From: Planctomycetota bacterium
GTDB taxonomy: Bacteria > Planctomycetota > UBA11346
DNA: 32,625 nt
NCBI GenBank assembly: GCA_028280785.1
Contig: JANQLF010000065.1
Location: 1 to 32,625 of the forward strand
Direction: 5' to 3'
Shown in pieces: positions 7,679 to 16,619 of the stretch. The translations under genes were made by a program, and so were the position numbers. Each line of letters begins with the position of its first letter. The stretch's first letter is position 1. The notes under the pieces are model-generated. The model made no database searches. It saw only the letters and a program-made list of their open reading frames with translations, and was not told where the DNA came from.

Positions 7679-9166
7679 ATGGCAGCTATCAGCTTTGATC
7701 AAATCAGCCACAGCATCTGCAATGCGCTGCAGTATATCTCTTGCTATCATAGCAGTGATTTCATACAGGCCATGCATCAGGCTTATTTGACTGAAGAATC
7801 TCCAGCTGCCAAAGATGCTATTCGACAAATTTTAATTAATTCACGCCTTGCCGCTGAAGGACGGCGACCGATTTGCCAAGACACTGGCATGGCAGTTGTT
7901 TTTGTCGAGTGCGGCATGCAGGTTGATTGGGCAGATACATTTTCGATTGAAGAAGCAATAAACGAAGGTGTCCGTAAAGCCTATACGCATCTCGATAATC
8001 CACTGCGTGCATCAGTTATTAGCGATCCAATCGGTGAACGCCTCAATACCCGCGATAATACCCCCGCCGTGATTCATTTTAATCTAGCACCTGGAAATAA
8101 AATTTCATTTCGTGTAGCTGCCAAAGGATTTGGTTCTGAAAATAAAGCGAAGCTCGGTATGTTAAATCCAAGCGATAATATTGTTGATTGGGTTGTCGAA
8201 CAAATTCCAAGCATGGGCGCTGGCTGGTGCCCACCCGGCATGCTGGGCATCGGTGTTGGTGGAACTGCCGAAAAAACCTGCCTGATGGCTAAAGAGTCTT
8301 TACTCGATCCTATCGACATGACTGCATTAATGAAGCGTGGTGCACAAAACGCACGAGAAGAAATGCGCATTGCTATTTACGAACGCGTCAATGCACTCGG
8401 TATTGGTACTCAAGGCCTTGGTGGCATGACCACTGTGCTAGACGTAAAAATAAAAGATTACCCAACTCATGCAGCCGCCAAACCAATTGCCATCATTCCG
8501 AATTGCGTCGCAACTCGCCACGTTGAATTTTCACTTATCGATGAAGCCATTGCAGAATTTGTACCACCGTCTTTAGACGATTGGCCAATTATTGAAGGTG
8601 AACCGAATCGTGCACGCCGTGTTCATTTACAAACTGTAAGCAAACAAGACATCGCTGAGTGGAAAACCGGAGAAACTATTTTATTAAATGGCAGCATACT
8701 TACTGGTCGCGACGCTGCGCATAAACGCTTATGCGATTTAATCAGACAAGAAAAAAACCTCCCTGTCGATTTGACGAATAAATTTCTCTACTATTGTGGA
8801 CCAGTTCCTAAAGTCGGCGATGAAGTGATTGGACCAGCAGGACCTACAACGGCAACGCGCATGGATCCATTTACAGAAATGATTCTCGCCCATACTGGCT
8901 TAATCGGCATGATTGGTAAAGGCGAACGTTCGCGCGACACCTGCGATACCATCGCTCAGCATCAATCTATTTATTTAATTGCTGTTGGTGGTGCTGCCTA
9001 TCACGTCGCTCAGTCAATTAAACAAAGTCGTATTGTAGCATTTGAAGACTTAGGCATGGAAGCCATTCATGAATTCGAAGTTGTTGATTTTCCAGTAACG
9101 GTTGCCGTGGACAGTGCCGGCAATTCTATTCATGAACAAGGCCCCAAACAATGGAGCCGTACTTGA
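7679..9166 (+). CDS. Fumarate hydratase, class I ([4Fe-4S])
   Basis: This 495-residue protein interconverts fumarate and L-malate in the cytoplasm. Family marks are PICQDTGMAVVF, GFGSENKAK and GAGWCPPGMLGIGVGGTAEKT (shown to show the pattern; positions 64-200). Candidate cluster ligands are Cys66, Cys184 and Cys276; their spacing (118 and 92) closely matches the three cluster cysteines of E. coli FumA (105, 224, 318). The N-terminal alpha and C-terminal beta domains are fused, as in FumA. A related dehydratase (tartrate type) with the same fold cannot be excluded from sequence alone. The last 16 bases overlap the start of the AtuA-like gene, so the two are translationally linked. Confidence 0.92.
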   Translation: MAAISFDQISHSICNALQYISCYHSSDFIQAMHQAYLTEESPAAKDAIRQILINSRLAAEGRRPICQDTGMAVVFVECGMQVDWADTFSIEEAINEGVRKAYTHLDNPLRASVISDPIGERLNTRDNTPAVIHFNLAPGNKISFRVAAKGFGSENKAKLGMLNPSDNIVDWVVEQIPSMGAGWCPPGMLGIGVGGTAEKTCLMAKESLLDPIDMTALMKRGAQNAREEMRIAIYERVNALGIGTQGLGGMTTVLDVKIKDYPTHAAAKPIAIIPNCVATRHVEFSLIDEAIAEFVPPSLDDWPIIEGEPNRARRVHLQTVSKQDIAEWKTGETILLNGSILTGRDAAHKRLCDLIRQEKNLPVDLTNKFLYYCGPVPKVGDEVIGPAGPTTATRMDPFTEMILAHTGLIGMIGKGERSRDTCDTIAQHQSIYLIAVGGAAYHVAQSIKQSRIVAFEDLGMEAIHEFEVVDFPVTVAVDSAGNSIHEQGPKQWSRT

Positions 9167-11109
9167 GCGAAATTTTTCGAATTTTATCACCGACCGCAAT
9201 TTTAGGCTATGGCTTTCCTGAACGTTCATTCGAACAAGCCATGCAAGAGCATATCGACCTTATTGCCGTCGATGCCGGATCGGTGGATGCTGGCCCTTAT
9301 TATTTAGGTTCTTCAAAACACTATGTCGCGATGGCGGCTCTTGAACGCGATTTGCGTTTCATGATTCGCGGCAGCATTCAACAACAATGCCCCTGCATTA
9401 TTGGCAGTGCTGGCTTTTCCGGCGCCAATCCGCAATGCCATGCGGTTCTCGAGTTAATTCAACGCATCACTATTGAAGAAGGCGGCAACGAATTAAACAT
9501 TGCACATATTGATGCAACAGTACCAAGTGAGCTCATTCGCAATTACCAAAGTGAATTAACTGCACTCGGACGCATGCCCGTATTAAGCGATGACATTTTA
9601 ACAGAAAGCAAAATCGTTGGGCAAATGGGCATTGAACCCATCATCACTGCACTTGAACAAGGTGCCGACATAATTGTTTGTGGTCGTGCTTATGACCCTG
9701 CTGTTTTTGCAGCTGCCCCTATACACGCAGGATTCGACCCAGGCATTTGTTATCACGCCGGAAAAATTCTCGAATGCGGCGCGATTGCCTGCACACCTGG
9801 TTCGGGCAGTGACTGCTTAATTGCAGAAATACATCGCGATCGGCACGCTGAATTTTATCCATGCAATGATATGCGTGCATGCACCATCAAATCTATCGCC
9901 GCACACAGTTTATACGAAAAGTCACGCCCAGACTTTTTTCACCTCCCCGGTGGCATTCTTTCCATACAAAAGACTGAGTTTTATCACGTTAACGATAAAC
10001 GTGCAGGCATTCGCGGCAGTCAATTTATTGCCGAAACTCCATCAATTAAATTAGAAGGTAGTCAAGCTGTTGGTGAACGCAGTATTTCATTAGTCAGTCT
10101 CAATGACTGCAATGACATCAGCGATGATATACGCATTTATGGACGCAACGGCGTTGAAGCAGATCACGATGATACTGATATGGGCATCATTTGCTTAGTG
10201 CAAAGTGATAATAAAACGGCTGCTCATGATGTCTTAGCCAATCTGCGATCTGGATTACTGCACTACGGTTATCCCGGCCGCATATCGACTGCAGGTAATT
10301 TAGCCTTTCCCTGTTCGCCGAGCGACATTGATTGTGTTATTGATGAAACACCAAGTAGTTTGTTTATCGCAGGGACGCGCGATCCAATCTTTCAACGAGA
10401 ATGGAGCCAGACCCAAATCGCTTTACTGCAACAAGTACAATCGCAAATACCAGACCTCTTTGAACAATGTGATATCAAATGGATTATTGCCGATGCCAAT
10501 AATCCTGTCGCTTTTATTCAAGATCAGTCACAACTAAGCAGTTTAAATAACAAGCGAAAAGCAAATGGCTTCCATCTTGAAAGTCTCTCGATTGGCACTG
10601 TTTATCAGTGGTCAGTGCATCATTTAATTAAAGAACAGGCCTGCCTTGAACAATTATTTCCAATATCCCTATGGAAGCATGATCAAACCTGGCAATGCAC
10701 GCAAACTATTCCATGCAATTGGCATCACAGCCCTAGCGACAGCACTGGTACCATAGGTGCTGATCAAGCACTGCTTATTCAAGATAAAACACAAGAACAT
10801 GGCATCGCATTAATTGATGCAGCTGAAGTTATCCGCAGCAAAAATGCCGGCATTAATGAAATCACCTTTGATATCATCTTTAAAAACGAAGATAATTTCA
10901 AACTGGCCCTTGCATCGTCTGCTTTTGAAAACAGCAGCATTACTTCGCTTTTGGGAATACCGGATTCAGCATTAATAGGCTGCTACCAGTACCCTATTGT
11001 TAACGCGATTAAAATAACCTGCCATCGATCCTGCCTTGCTGGATCACCACAAGACCGTGATGTATTTGGCGCACAGCAACAGAGTAAATTACTCAGATTG
11101 TTGTTTTAA
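9151..11109 (+). CDS. AtuA-family (DUF1446) protein fused to a DUF4387 domain
   Basis: The 652-residue protein has an acyclic-terpene-utilisation AtuA-type domain over about residues 15-450, with VDAGSVDAGPYYLG, IIVCGRAYDPAVFAAAP, and GSGSDCLIAEI. The last 100 residues end RDVFGAQQQSKLL, which matches the C-terminal signature of the small DUF4387 family. These two families are usually adjacent separate genes; here they are one chain. The biochemical role is not established. AtuA is needed for growth of Pseudomonas on citronellol-type terpenes, but most homologues lie near organic-acid genes. The 16-bp overlap with class I fumarase supports an organic-acid role here. The 3' end overlaps the convergent metallopeptidase gene by 21 bp. 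Confidence 0.82.
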   Translation: MEPYLSEIFRILSPTAILGYGFPERSFEQAMQEHIDLIAVDAGSVDAGPYYLGSSKHYVAMAALERDLRFMIRGSIQQQCPCIIGSAGFSGANPQCHAVLELIQRITIEEGGNELNIAHIDATVPSELIRNYQSELTALGRMPVLSDDILTESKIVGQMGIEPIITALEQGADIIVCGRAYDPAVFAAAPIHAGFDPGICYHAGKILECGAIACTPGSGSDCLIAEIHRDRHAEFYPCNDMRACTIKSIAAHSLYEKSRPDFFHLPGGILSIQKTEFYHVNDKRAGIRGSQFIAETPSIKLEGSQAVGERSISLVSLNDCNDISDDIRIYGRNGVEADHDDTDMGIICLVQSDNKTAAHDVLANLRSGLLHYGYPGRISTAGNLAFPCSPSDIDCVIDETPSSLFIAGTRDPIFQREWSQTQIALLQQVQSQIPDLFEQCDIKWIIADANNPVAFIQDQSQLSSLNNKRKANGFHLESLSIGTVYQWSVHHLIKEQACLEQLFPISLWKHDQTWQCTQTIPCNWHHSPSDSTGTIGADQALLIQDKTQEHGIALIDAAEVIRSKNAGINEITFDIIFKNEDNFKLALASSAFENSSITSLLGIPDSALIGCYQYPIVNAIKITCHRSCLAGSPQDRDVFGAQQQSKLLRLLF

Positions 11110-12153
11110 GTCCTGTTTAAAATGTTCTTTAAACCAAGCGCGTAAGGGACCAAGAACCTTGTTAACTTGTTCCACTTGTTGTTCAGGAATAGGTTGGGCC
11201 TTTGAAATAATATGATCAAAGACAAATAACTTTGGGAACATATCCGCTGATGCTTCATTAGGATGATAAACATTACCACTCATAGGAAATAGCTGGCGAA
11301 AGTTAGGTGACATCATTAAATTTATCGAACGCGGTTGATCATCACCTTCTGCGATTACTGAGGCAACACCATCTTTGACTTCTACATCAATGGCAAGCAT
11401 GGAAAAATCCATAGGCATATGTTTAATAGGCTTTTCACTTTCGCGAAACACGACCAGAGGCCATAAATATTTATTCTCACCATTCGGCAATACCCACAAA
11501 CATTCGACCCCATCAGGATTAGACAAATGATGTTTTACTAACCACGGGCATGTTTTGATTTCTTTTAACTTTTTAAATCCCCAAACATCTGTATATAACT
11601 TATCAAACGCCCCTTGATGTGTACGTTGGTAAACATGTATTTGTTCATGTAACAATAAAGTGATCAATGCAGCCTGCATCACCATATTATCACCACCACG
11701 CTTATGCATAAAAACGAAACGCTCGCACTGAGCTTCTGAAAAGACAATGCAATCACCTCGTGTATGCGGTAAACCACCCTCTATGTTATTGACCATCTTA
11801 AGAAATTTCCACGGTACTGCTGCAAGCTTTGGATAATGCTTCTGCAATACTGGATGGATACTTTTAACAAATCCACGAAAAGCTTCCTGCTCTTCCTCGG
11901 TAATTGCTCGTGCACCAGCGATATAACGTTTACGGCACTCTTCTCGTTGTGACGCAAGGTCATCACCGGTTATAGGTGATCCTGTTTTCGCTGTCATTTC
12001 CATTGGCTGCAAGGTTTCGAAATATGGTTCTAAAGAATCATCAACAATTGCTTTTTGTGCTTCTTCTAGCGTCAAGCACTTTAATACAAAGGAATCTTCC
12101 TCAGCACTAATCCAACAACAAATTACAAGGGTCAATATTAAACGTACATACAT
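11089..12153 (-). CDS. Secreted zinc metallopeptidase-like protein (HExxH, NExxA)
   Basis: The chosen ATG at 12153 gives 354 residues, has CGGAG 7 bases upstream, and starts directly with a signal peptide (MYVRLILTLVICCWISAEED). A longer frame from a TTG at 12201 lacks these features. LLLHEQIHVY places HEQIH at residues 169-173, and HPNEASADMF places Asn299-Glu300 about 130 residues later. HExxH plus a downstream NExxA..D is the gluzincin-type arrangement in which two His and one Glu hold zinc. No named peptidase family was recognised, and the substrate is unknown. It is the third gene of a minus-strand row after the 1246-residue membrane protein and a lipoprotein. Confidence 0.75.
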   Translation of the reverse strand: MYVRLILTLVICCWISAEEDSFVLKCLTLEEAQKAIVDDSLEPYFETLQPMEMTAKTGSPITGDDLASQREECRKRYIAGARAITEEEQEAFRGFVKSIHPVLQKHYPKLAAVPWKFLKMVNNIEGGLPHTRGDCIVFSEAQCERFVFMHKRGGDNMVMQAALITLLLHEQIHVYQRTHQGAFDKLYTDVWGFKKLKEIKTCPWLVKHHLSNPDGVECLWVLPNGENKYLWPLVVFRESEKPIKHMPMDFSMLAIDVEVKDGVASVIAEGDDQPRSINLMMSPNFRQLFPMSGNVYHPNEASADMFPKLFVFDHIISKAQPIPEQQVEQVNKVLGPLRAWFKEHFKQDLKQQSE

Positions 12154-12185
12154 GACTATCTCCGAATCTTGTTCAGAATAGGTGT

Positions 12186-12204
12186 GTCTTGATTCAATCA
12201 AGAC
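12186..12204. repeat. Perfect 9-bp inverted repeat between two minus-strand genes
   Basis: GTCTTGATT (12186-12194) and AATCAAGAC (12196-12204) flank one base. It lies just after the lipoprotein gene (stop at 12208) and about 33 bp before the metallopeptidase start. There is no run of U after it on either strand, so a classic terminator is not supported. An operator or an mRNA-processing hairpin are options. Confidence 0.4.
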
Positions 12205-12207
12205 GTG

Positions 12208-12663
12208 CTATTTCACTTCCTCTTTCCAAGACTCTGGTAATGGCTTGGGCACCGTTTTCTTGGGCTTTAATTTATTATGAGAAATAACAAATTCAGCATA
12301 GTCATCACCAACTAAAAAATTAACCAGTTTTTCTACACGAATAAAGAGCAGCGTATCATCATAATCATAGGTAATCACCTGACCGAATTGAACAGAATGC
12401 GCATCAATTATTATTTTACCCTTTGAACTGATGACCGAAAACATCACTTGTCCGCCGGTAATATCTCCAAGTCTGATAAATGCACGTCCCCGTGAACCAG
12501 GAATCGCTTCTCGACGCCGCTGATGAACTACAACTGTGATTGGATCCTTGGGTAAGGTGATTTTACCAACCACATAGGGGCTTGGCGGCTGATCATGGCG
12601 AACGGCCTCTTGCCCACACGCAATGAGGCTCAAGGCCACTAAACCCAGAACTAAAAAACGCAT
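12208..12663 (-). CDS. Small lipoprotein of unknown function
   Basis: The 151-residue protein has a lipoprotein signal peptide (MRFLVLGLVALSLIAC) with Cys16 as the lipidated residue. The mature part is short, mainly beta-strand in character (ITVVVHQRR, GQVMFSVISSKGKIIIDA, LLFIRVEKLVNFL) and ends with a Lys/Pro-rich tail. I recognise no family. Its ATG follows the TAG of the 1246-residue gene with no gap (TAGATG), so it is almost certainly made in fixed proportion with that protein. A structural or assembly partner in the envelope is a reasonable inference, not shown. Confidence 0.85.
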   Translation of the reverse strand: MRFLVLGLVALSLIACGQEAVRHDQPPSPYVVGKITLPKDPITVVVHQRRREAIPGSRGRAFIRLGDITGGQVMFSVISSKGKIIIDAHSVQFGQVITYDYDDTLLFIRVEKLVNFLVGDDYAEFVISHNKLKPKKTVPKPLPESWKEEVK

Positions 12664-15600
12664 CTATTTTAATTCAGCGAGCGTTTGTTTATAATCCAAG
12701 AAGCTCTTGTCATTTTTATCAAACTTAATGACGAAGGCATCTTCTTTATGCGGCAAGACGTTAAACAACGCGCCTTTGGTTATGCCACCAAAGTAAATGT
12801 CACCCTTATCACTAATCGCGACTGCTGTACCTGTATCCTCGGCATGTGAATTAATTGTTTTGGACCACAGGGTTTTGCCATTGATGTCCAGGCGACTTAT
12901 CTTCGCGTTTTTCGCTTCGCTACCTGCTGCGTAAATACGTCCTTTGGTATCCTGACTGAGTGCATTTATTTTTTCACCACCAATACCGCGCGCCCACTGC
13001 TTAGCCCACACTTGTTTGCCGTCAGCCGTCCAGGCCATTAATAAGGCATCGGTGTCTCGTGATCGTTTTGTCGCAAAGGTCGTACCGTAAGTGTGGCCAC
13101 CGACATAAATGTGTTGATTGCTATGACAGAGCAGACTGGTTGGCGTCTCGCGACCTGTGCCACCAAATTGTTTGGACCACAAGGCTTGGCCTTCTGCGCT
13201 ATATTTAGCTAAGAACATATCTTGGTCACCACTTTGACCTGCACGTTTTGCAAATAAATCACCCTTGGTGGTACCGCAGACATAGAGATTACCAAGACCA
13301 TCGGTATCCATGCTCGTGACAAAATCATCGTCTTTGCTACCGAACTGCTTGCCCCACATGACTTCGCCAAGACTGGAAATCTTGACAATGACGGCGTCAT
13401 GTAAGCCATTATTTTTAGCATAGAATTTTTGATCGCTGCTACCAGCAATGTACACATTGCCAAGATCGTCGACATGCATGCATTGTGCAGTTTCACGACC
13501 ACTGGTTCCTAATTGGGTTTTCCAGACAATCGTTCCACCCGCATCCATTTTCAACACAAAGATATCGCTGACACCTTTTTTACTGCCAGCTAATTTTCCT
13601 TCGCAGTAACCGGATACATACATAAAGCCTTCTTTATCCACATGCGAACCAGCAATAATGTCCAATCCAGAAGAACCAAACTGTTGCTTCATTATTTGCG
13701 TACCAGTCGCATCGTAAGACAGTAAATAAACATCGTGATCACCTAAACCTGGGCCACCCAAACTGCCATCAGTATCACCACTGACAAATAAATGACCCTT
13801 GCTGTTTAAACTCAAGGTGTGCAGGGAGTCATAATCGTAGGTGCTGATTTGCATGCAGGTATTACTATTCGTTACAATGGTTTGGTAATGCTTATACCAT
13901 TTATCATAAGTTTTCTTCGAAAGCTTGGCAGCTTTAAACATACGCAATGAATCTTCATAAGGCTGCAATGCACCTTCATCCAATTCTTGAATGGTCTTCT
14001 TCGACAATACAGCAAAGCGTTGACCGACGCCAATCATTACATCACGCTTCCATTTTTTAGCAAAGTCACTGGATTTGGTATACTGCGCATGTTTTTTCAG
14101 ATCAGTAAAAACTCCACCTTTTAATGCCTTATAAATGGTGCCCATATCGACTGAAGCAAACGATTTACTCGACGGATTAAACGGCAGACGTTGTTCTATC
14201 TTAGCAGCAATCGCCACCTTAATCGCGGCATGCCATTGTTCAGATTGCTCACTTGAGCCAGACCAGGCTTCATGTTTTTTCATTGCGGCAAATATAGTAT
14301 TCGATTCATCATTAAGCATAGCCTCTAAGTCAGCCTCTGTTTGCTCGCCGAGTTTTTTACTATCGTTAATAAAGGCCAAGCGCTTAACAATATGCGTCGC
14401 TAAGGCTTTTTGAATATTTAGGTTCCACGCGTCGGCTACGTCTTGCTTGCCACCGAGCTCTTTAAATACCGCGACATCCTTGGCCCAAGCACTTTGTTCA
14501 TCCTCTAGCATTGCAGTTAATTGCGCTTCATCATGCGCACTTAAGATATCGACACTAGCAGCCGCACTTAAACGTTTTTCAACCTTAGCCAATAATGCGG
14601 ATTCAAAATTCGCTTGCCATTGTTTACGCTGTTGATCCCCACCACTCAAACGTGCATGGAGCGTCATATCTAATGACAATGCATGGTCGCCTACGTAGAG
14701 AATTTGATGCAAGGTTTTCTCGTCCATCGTTGCGACGTTTGCTGCCTCAACACGTGCAGTGATTTGTTGGCAAATAACTTGATTCAAAGTTTGCATCCAA
14801 GTGTCACGTTGGGCACTATCCCCACTCATTCGTTCATGTGTTTGCATTAATTGATGATGCGCATTATTCGTATCTTCTAAAATTGCTAATAGTTCTGTTC
14901 CTGAACGCTCGCCCAACATGGCCGCTTCATCTAAAAACGATAATTCTTCGGCGATGCGTGTAGCGGCGTAGGATTTCACCTGCGTACGCCACTCATTTTC
15001 CTGGTCAGTTGATTGCGCCAGAATAGATACCAATCCCATTTGACGAAATGTTTCATTGTCATTCGATTCAATGATTGCCACGACGCTATGTATATCTGAT
15101 TTATCAAGTACAGCAGATTCAACACTTGCTTGCACGTCTTTTTCTAATTGAGCCTGCATCTCGGCGATGGCTTCTTGGCTACCGCGTTCGGCTCTAAATA
15201 AATTCAATTTATTGGCATCAGCCTTCGATTGCAGAAATGCCGCTAGCAATGGCTTGCTGAAAACACTCGCGCACTGTTGCGCTTGTTTGCTGCTCCACGC
15301 GGCTTCATCTGGCTTTGCACTTTCCATACGTGTAAGTGCTGCATCCAATTCGCCATTAGGCACATCTTTGACAGCCGCTAAATCAGCATGCAATGCGTGT
15401 TGCTTAATTTCTTTTTCCAACCACTGATGATAAGCCTGGTAAAAGTCGTGACGTTTTTGGTAGTAAGCAGTACTCTTTTCACCATCGCCCTTTTCACTGA
15501 TATCACTGTTCATTTGTGTAAGCAATGCAGCGCTATCAGCCAATAATGCATCACAAGCACTCAGAAATTCATTAGCTTGGCTTACATGTGTTGCCAGGGT

Positions 15601-16404
15601 GTCACGCTTAGCTTGAATTTTTGCTTGGTAATCCTGGTAATACCAAAACCCTCCGCCGAGTAATAAGGCCAAGACCGCAGCCATCATTAATTTACCTTTG
15701 CCGCCTTTGCTACCACTTTGTTTGGCAGATTCGCGTGCTGGCCGCGATGGCTTAGCATTGCGCTTATTCGATTTACTTGGCTTGGCTTTATTTGATTTAT
15801 TCGCACGACGTTTTGTTGTCGGCTTGGTTTCAGGCAATGCTTCTTCAACAATCGCTGCTTCTAATTCTTCTTCGTTAATTAAATCCTCTTCGACTGCGTC
15901 AGTTGCAATGTGTTCTTCTTGAATTGAAGCTGGTTCTTTTTCCTGAATTTCTTCAGCAGCTGCTTCGATTAAATTCGAAACAGAGTCATCAGTAGAAACA
16001 TCTTTAACGTCGGAGAAACTTAAGTTGGTCTCGAGTTCCAATTCAACTGATTCTGTTTCGGCCTTGGTAATTGATGCTGTAATTGGCACATCGATATGTT
16101 CATCCTCATCATCGACCTCATCTAAATCGATCTCGTGCTCTTCGGTATCCAAACCGTCATAGTCGACTTCAGCCTCAACTGATGGCGGACGTTGTGGCTG
16201 TGTCGGCGCCATCATCTGGATGATATTCATCGCCTCGTTCATATCTTCGAGCGCAGCTTCGGCTTCGTTTTGCTCTGACGGATTCTTGGCAGCGGCGAGT
16301 TCAGCTTGAAGCGTCGCTCGCTTCAGGCCATAAGCCTCACGACGCTCTTCTTCAGAGCTGTCATAGGCGATGTTGAATAGGTCTAGCGCTTCTTCGAGAT
16401 TCAC
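12664..16404 (-). CDS. Large one-pass membrane protein: J-like N-terminus, Trp-anchored helical repeats, SBBP propeller
   Basis: This 1246-residue protein starts at GTG 16404, with GAGGG 7 bases upstream. Residues 1-62 form a helical unit resembling a J-domain (SSEEERREAYGLKRATL) but without the HPD triplet. Residues 78-190 are strongly acidic, 196-238 strongly basic, then one membrane helix (about 239-256). Residues 410-845 hold about seven copies of a roughly 62-residue helical module, each closing on a Trp (472, 536, 596, 660, 724, 785, 836). Residues 850-1246 contain seven SBBP-type repeats (for example GNVYIAGSS, GNLYVCGTT, GDIYFGG), enough for a seven-bladed propeller. The basic stretch before the helix predicts the N-terminus inside and the propeller outside the inner membrane. 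Function is unknown; the lipoprotein and metallopeptidase genes downstream suggest an envelope complex. Confidence 0.85.
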   Translation of the reverse strand: MNLEEALDLFNIAYDSSEEERREAYGLKRATLQAELAAAKNPSEQNEAEAALEDMNEAMNIIQMMAPTQPQRPPSVEAEVDYDGLDTEEHEIDLDEVDDEDEHIDVPITASITKAETESVELELETNLSFSDVKDVSTDDSVSNLIEAAAEEIQEKEPASIQEEHIATDAVEEDLINEEELEAAIVEEALPETKPTTKRRANKSNKAKPSKSNKRNAKPSRPARESAKQSGSKGGKGKLMMAAVLALLLGGGFWYYQDYQAKIQAKRDTLATHVSQANEFLSACDALLADSAALLTQMNSDISEKGDGEKSTAYYQKRHDFYQAYHQWLEKEIKQHALHADLAAVKDVPNGELDAALTRMESAKPDEAAWSSKQAQQCASVFSKPLLAAFLQSKADANKLNLFRAERGSQEAIAEMQAQLEKDVQASVESAVLDKSDIHSVVAIIESNDNETFRQMGLVSILAQSTDQENEWRTQVKSYAATRIAEELSFLDEAAMLGERSGTELLAILEDTNNAHHQLMQTHERMSGDSAQRDTWMQTLNQVICQQITARVEAANVATMDEKTLHQILYVGDHALSLDMTLHARLSGGDQQRKQWQANFESALLAKVEKRLSAAASVDILSAHDEAQLTAMLEDEQSAWAKDVAVFKELGGKQDVADAWNLNIQKALATHIVKRLAFINDSKKLGEQTEADLEAMLNDESNTIFAAMKKHEAWSGSSEQSEQWHAAIKVAIAAKIEQRLPFNPSSKSFASVDMGTIYKALKGGVFTDLKKHAQYTKSSDFAKKWKRDVMIGVGQRFAVLSKKTIQELDEGALQPYEDSLRMFKAAKLSKKTYDKWYKHYQTIVTNSNTCMQISTYDYDSLHTLSLNSKGHLFVSGDTDGSLGGPGLGDHDVYLLSYDATGTQIMKQQFGSSGLDIIAGSHVDKEGFMYVSGYCEGKLAGSKKGVSDIFVLKMDAGGTIVWKTQLGTSGRETAQCMHVDDLGNVYIAGSSDQKFYAKNNGLHDAVIVKISSLGEVMWGKQFGSKDDDFVTSMDTDGLGNLYVCGTTKGDLFAKRAGQSGDQDMFLAKYSAEGQALWSKQFGGTGRETPTSLLCHSNQHIYVGGHTYGTTFATKRSRDTDALLMAWTADGKQVWAKQWARGIGGEKINALSQDTKGRIYAAGSEAKNAKISRLDINGKTLWSKTINSHAEDTGTAVAISDKGDIYFGGITKGALFNVLPHKEDAFVIKFDKNDKSFLDYKQTLAELK

Positions 16405-16426
16405 GTTTATGCCCTCTTAAGTTAAG

Positions 16427-16446
16427 GCATTTGCTCTCGCAAATGC
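16427..16446 (-). promoter_or_regulatory. GNRA-capped hairpin in the leader of the 1246-residue protein gene
   Basis: In the minus-strand transcript GCATTTGC, loop GAGA, GCAAATGC forms a perfect 8-bp stem with a GNRA tetraloop. It ends 10 bases before the Shine-Dalgarno GAGGG (16412-16416). The bases between (CTTAACTTAAG) are themselves an 11-bp odd palindrome. The position suits control of translation or mRNA stability. The remaining part of the 215-bp gap back to 16619 shows no gene. Confidence 0.5.
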
Positions 16447-16619
16447 GCGCAGCACTTTGGGAGGATCTCGAAAATTCCAATAAATTAACTGTTTGTCTCG
16501 TATCTGTGTGCGTTTCTCTGCGCCGATTTAGATACACAAGTGCTGTGAAAACACCTGTTATCAGTAGCGATCTCTACAAATTGAGCCTCAGTACCATTTC
16601 AGAGTGACTAAAATCACCT

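Noticed and set aside
12154-12201. Longer N-terminus for the metallopeptidase from a TTG at 12201
   Set aside because: It would bury the signal peptide behind 16 polar residues; the ATG at 12153 has a good Shine-Dalgarno sequence.
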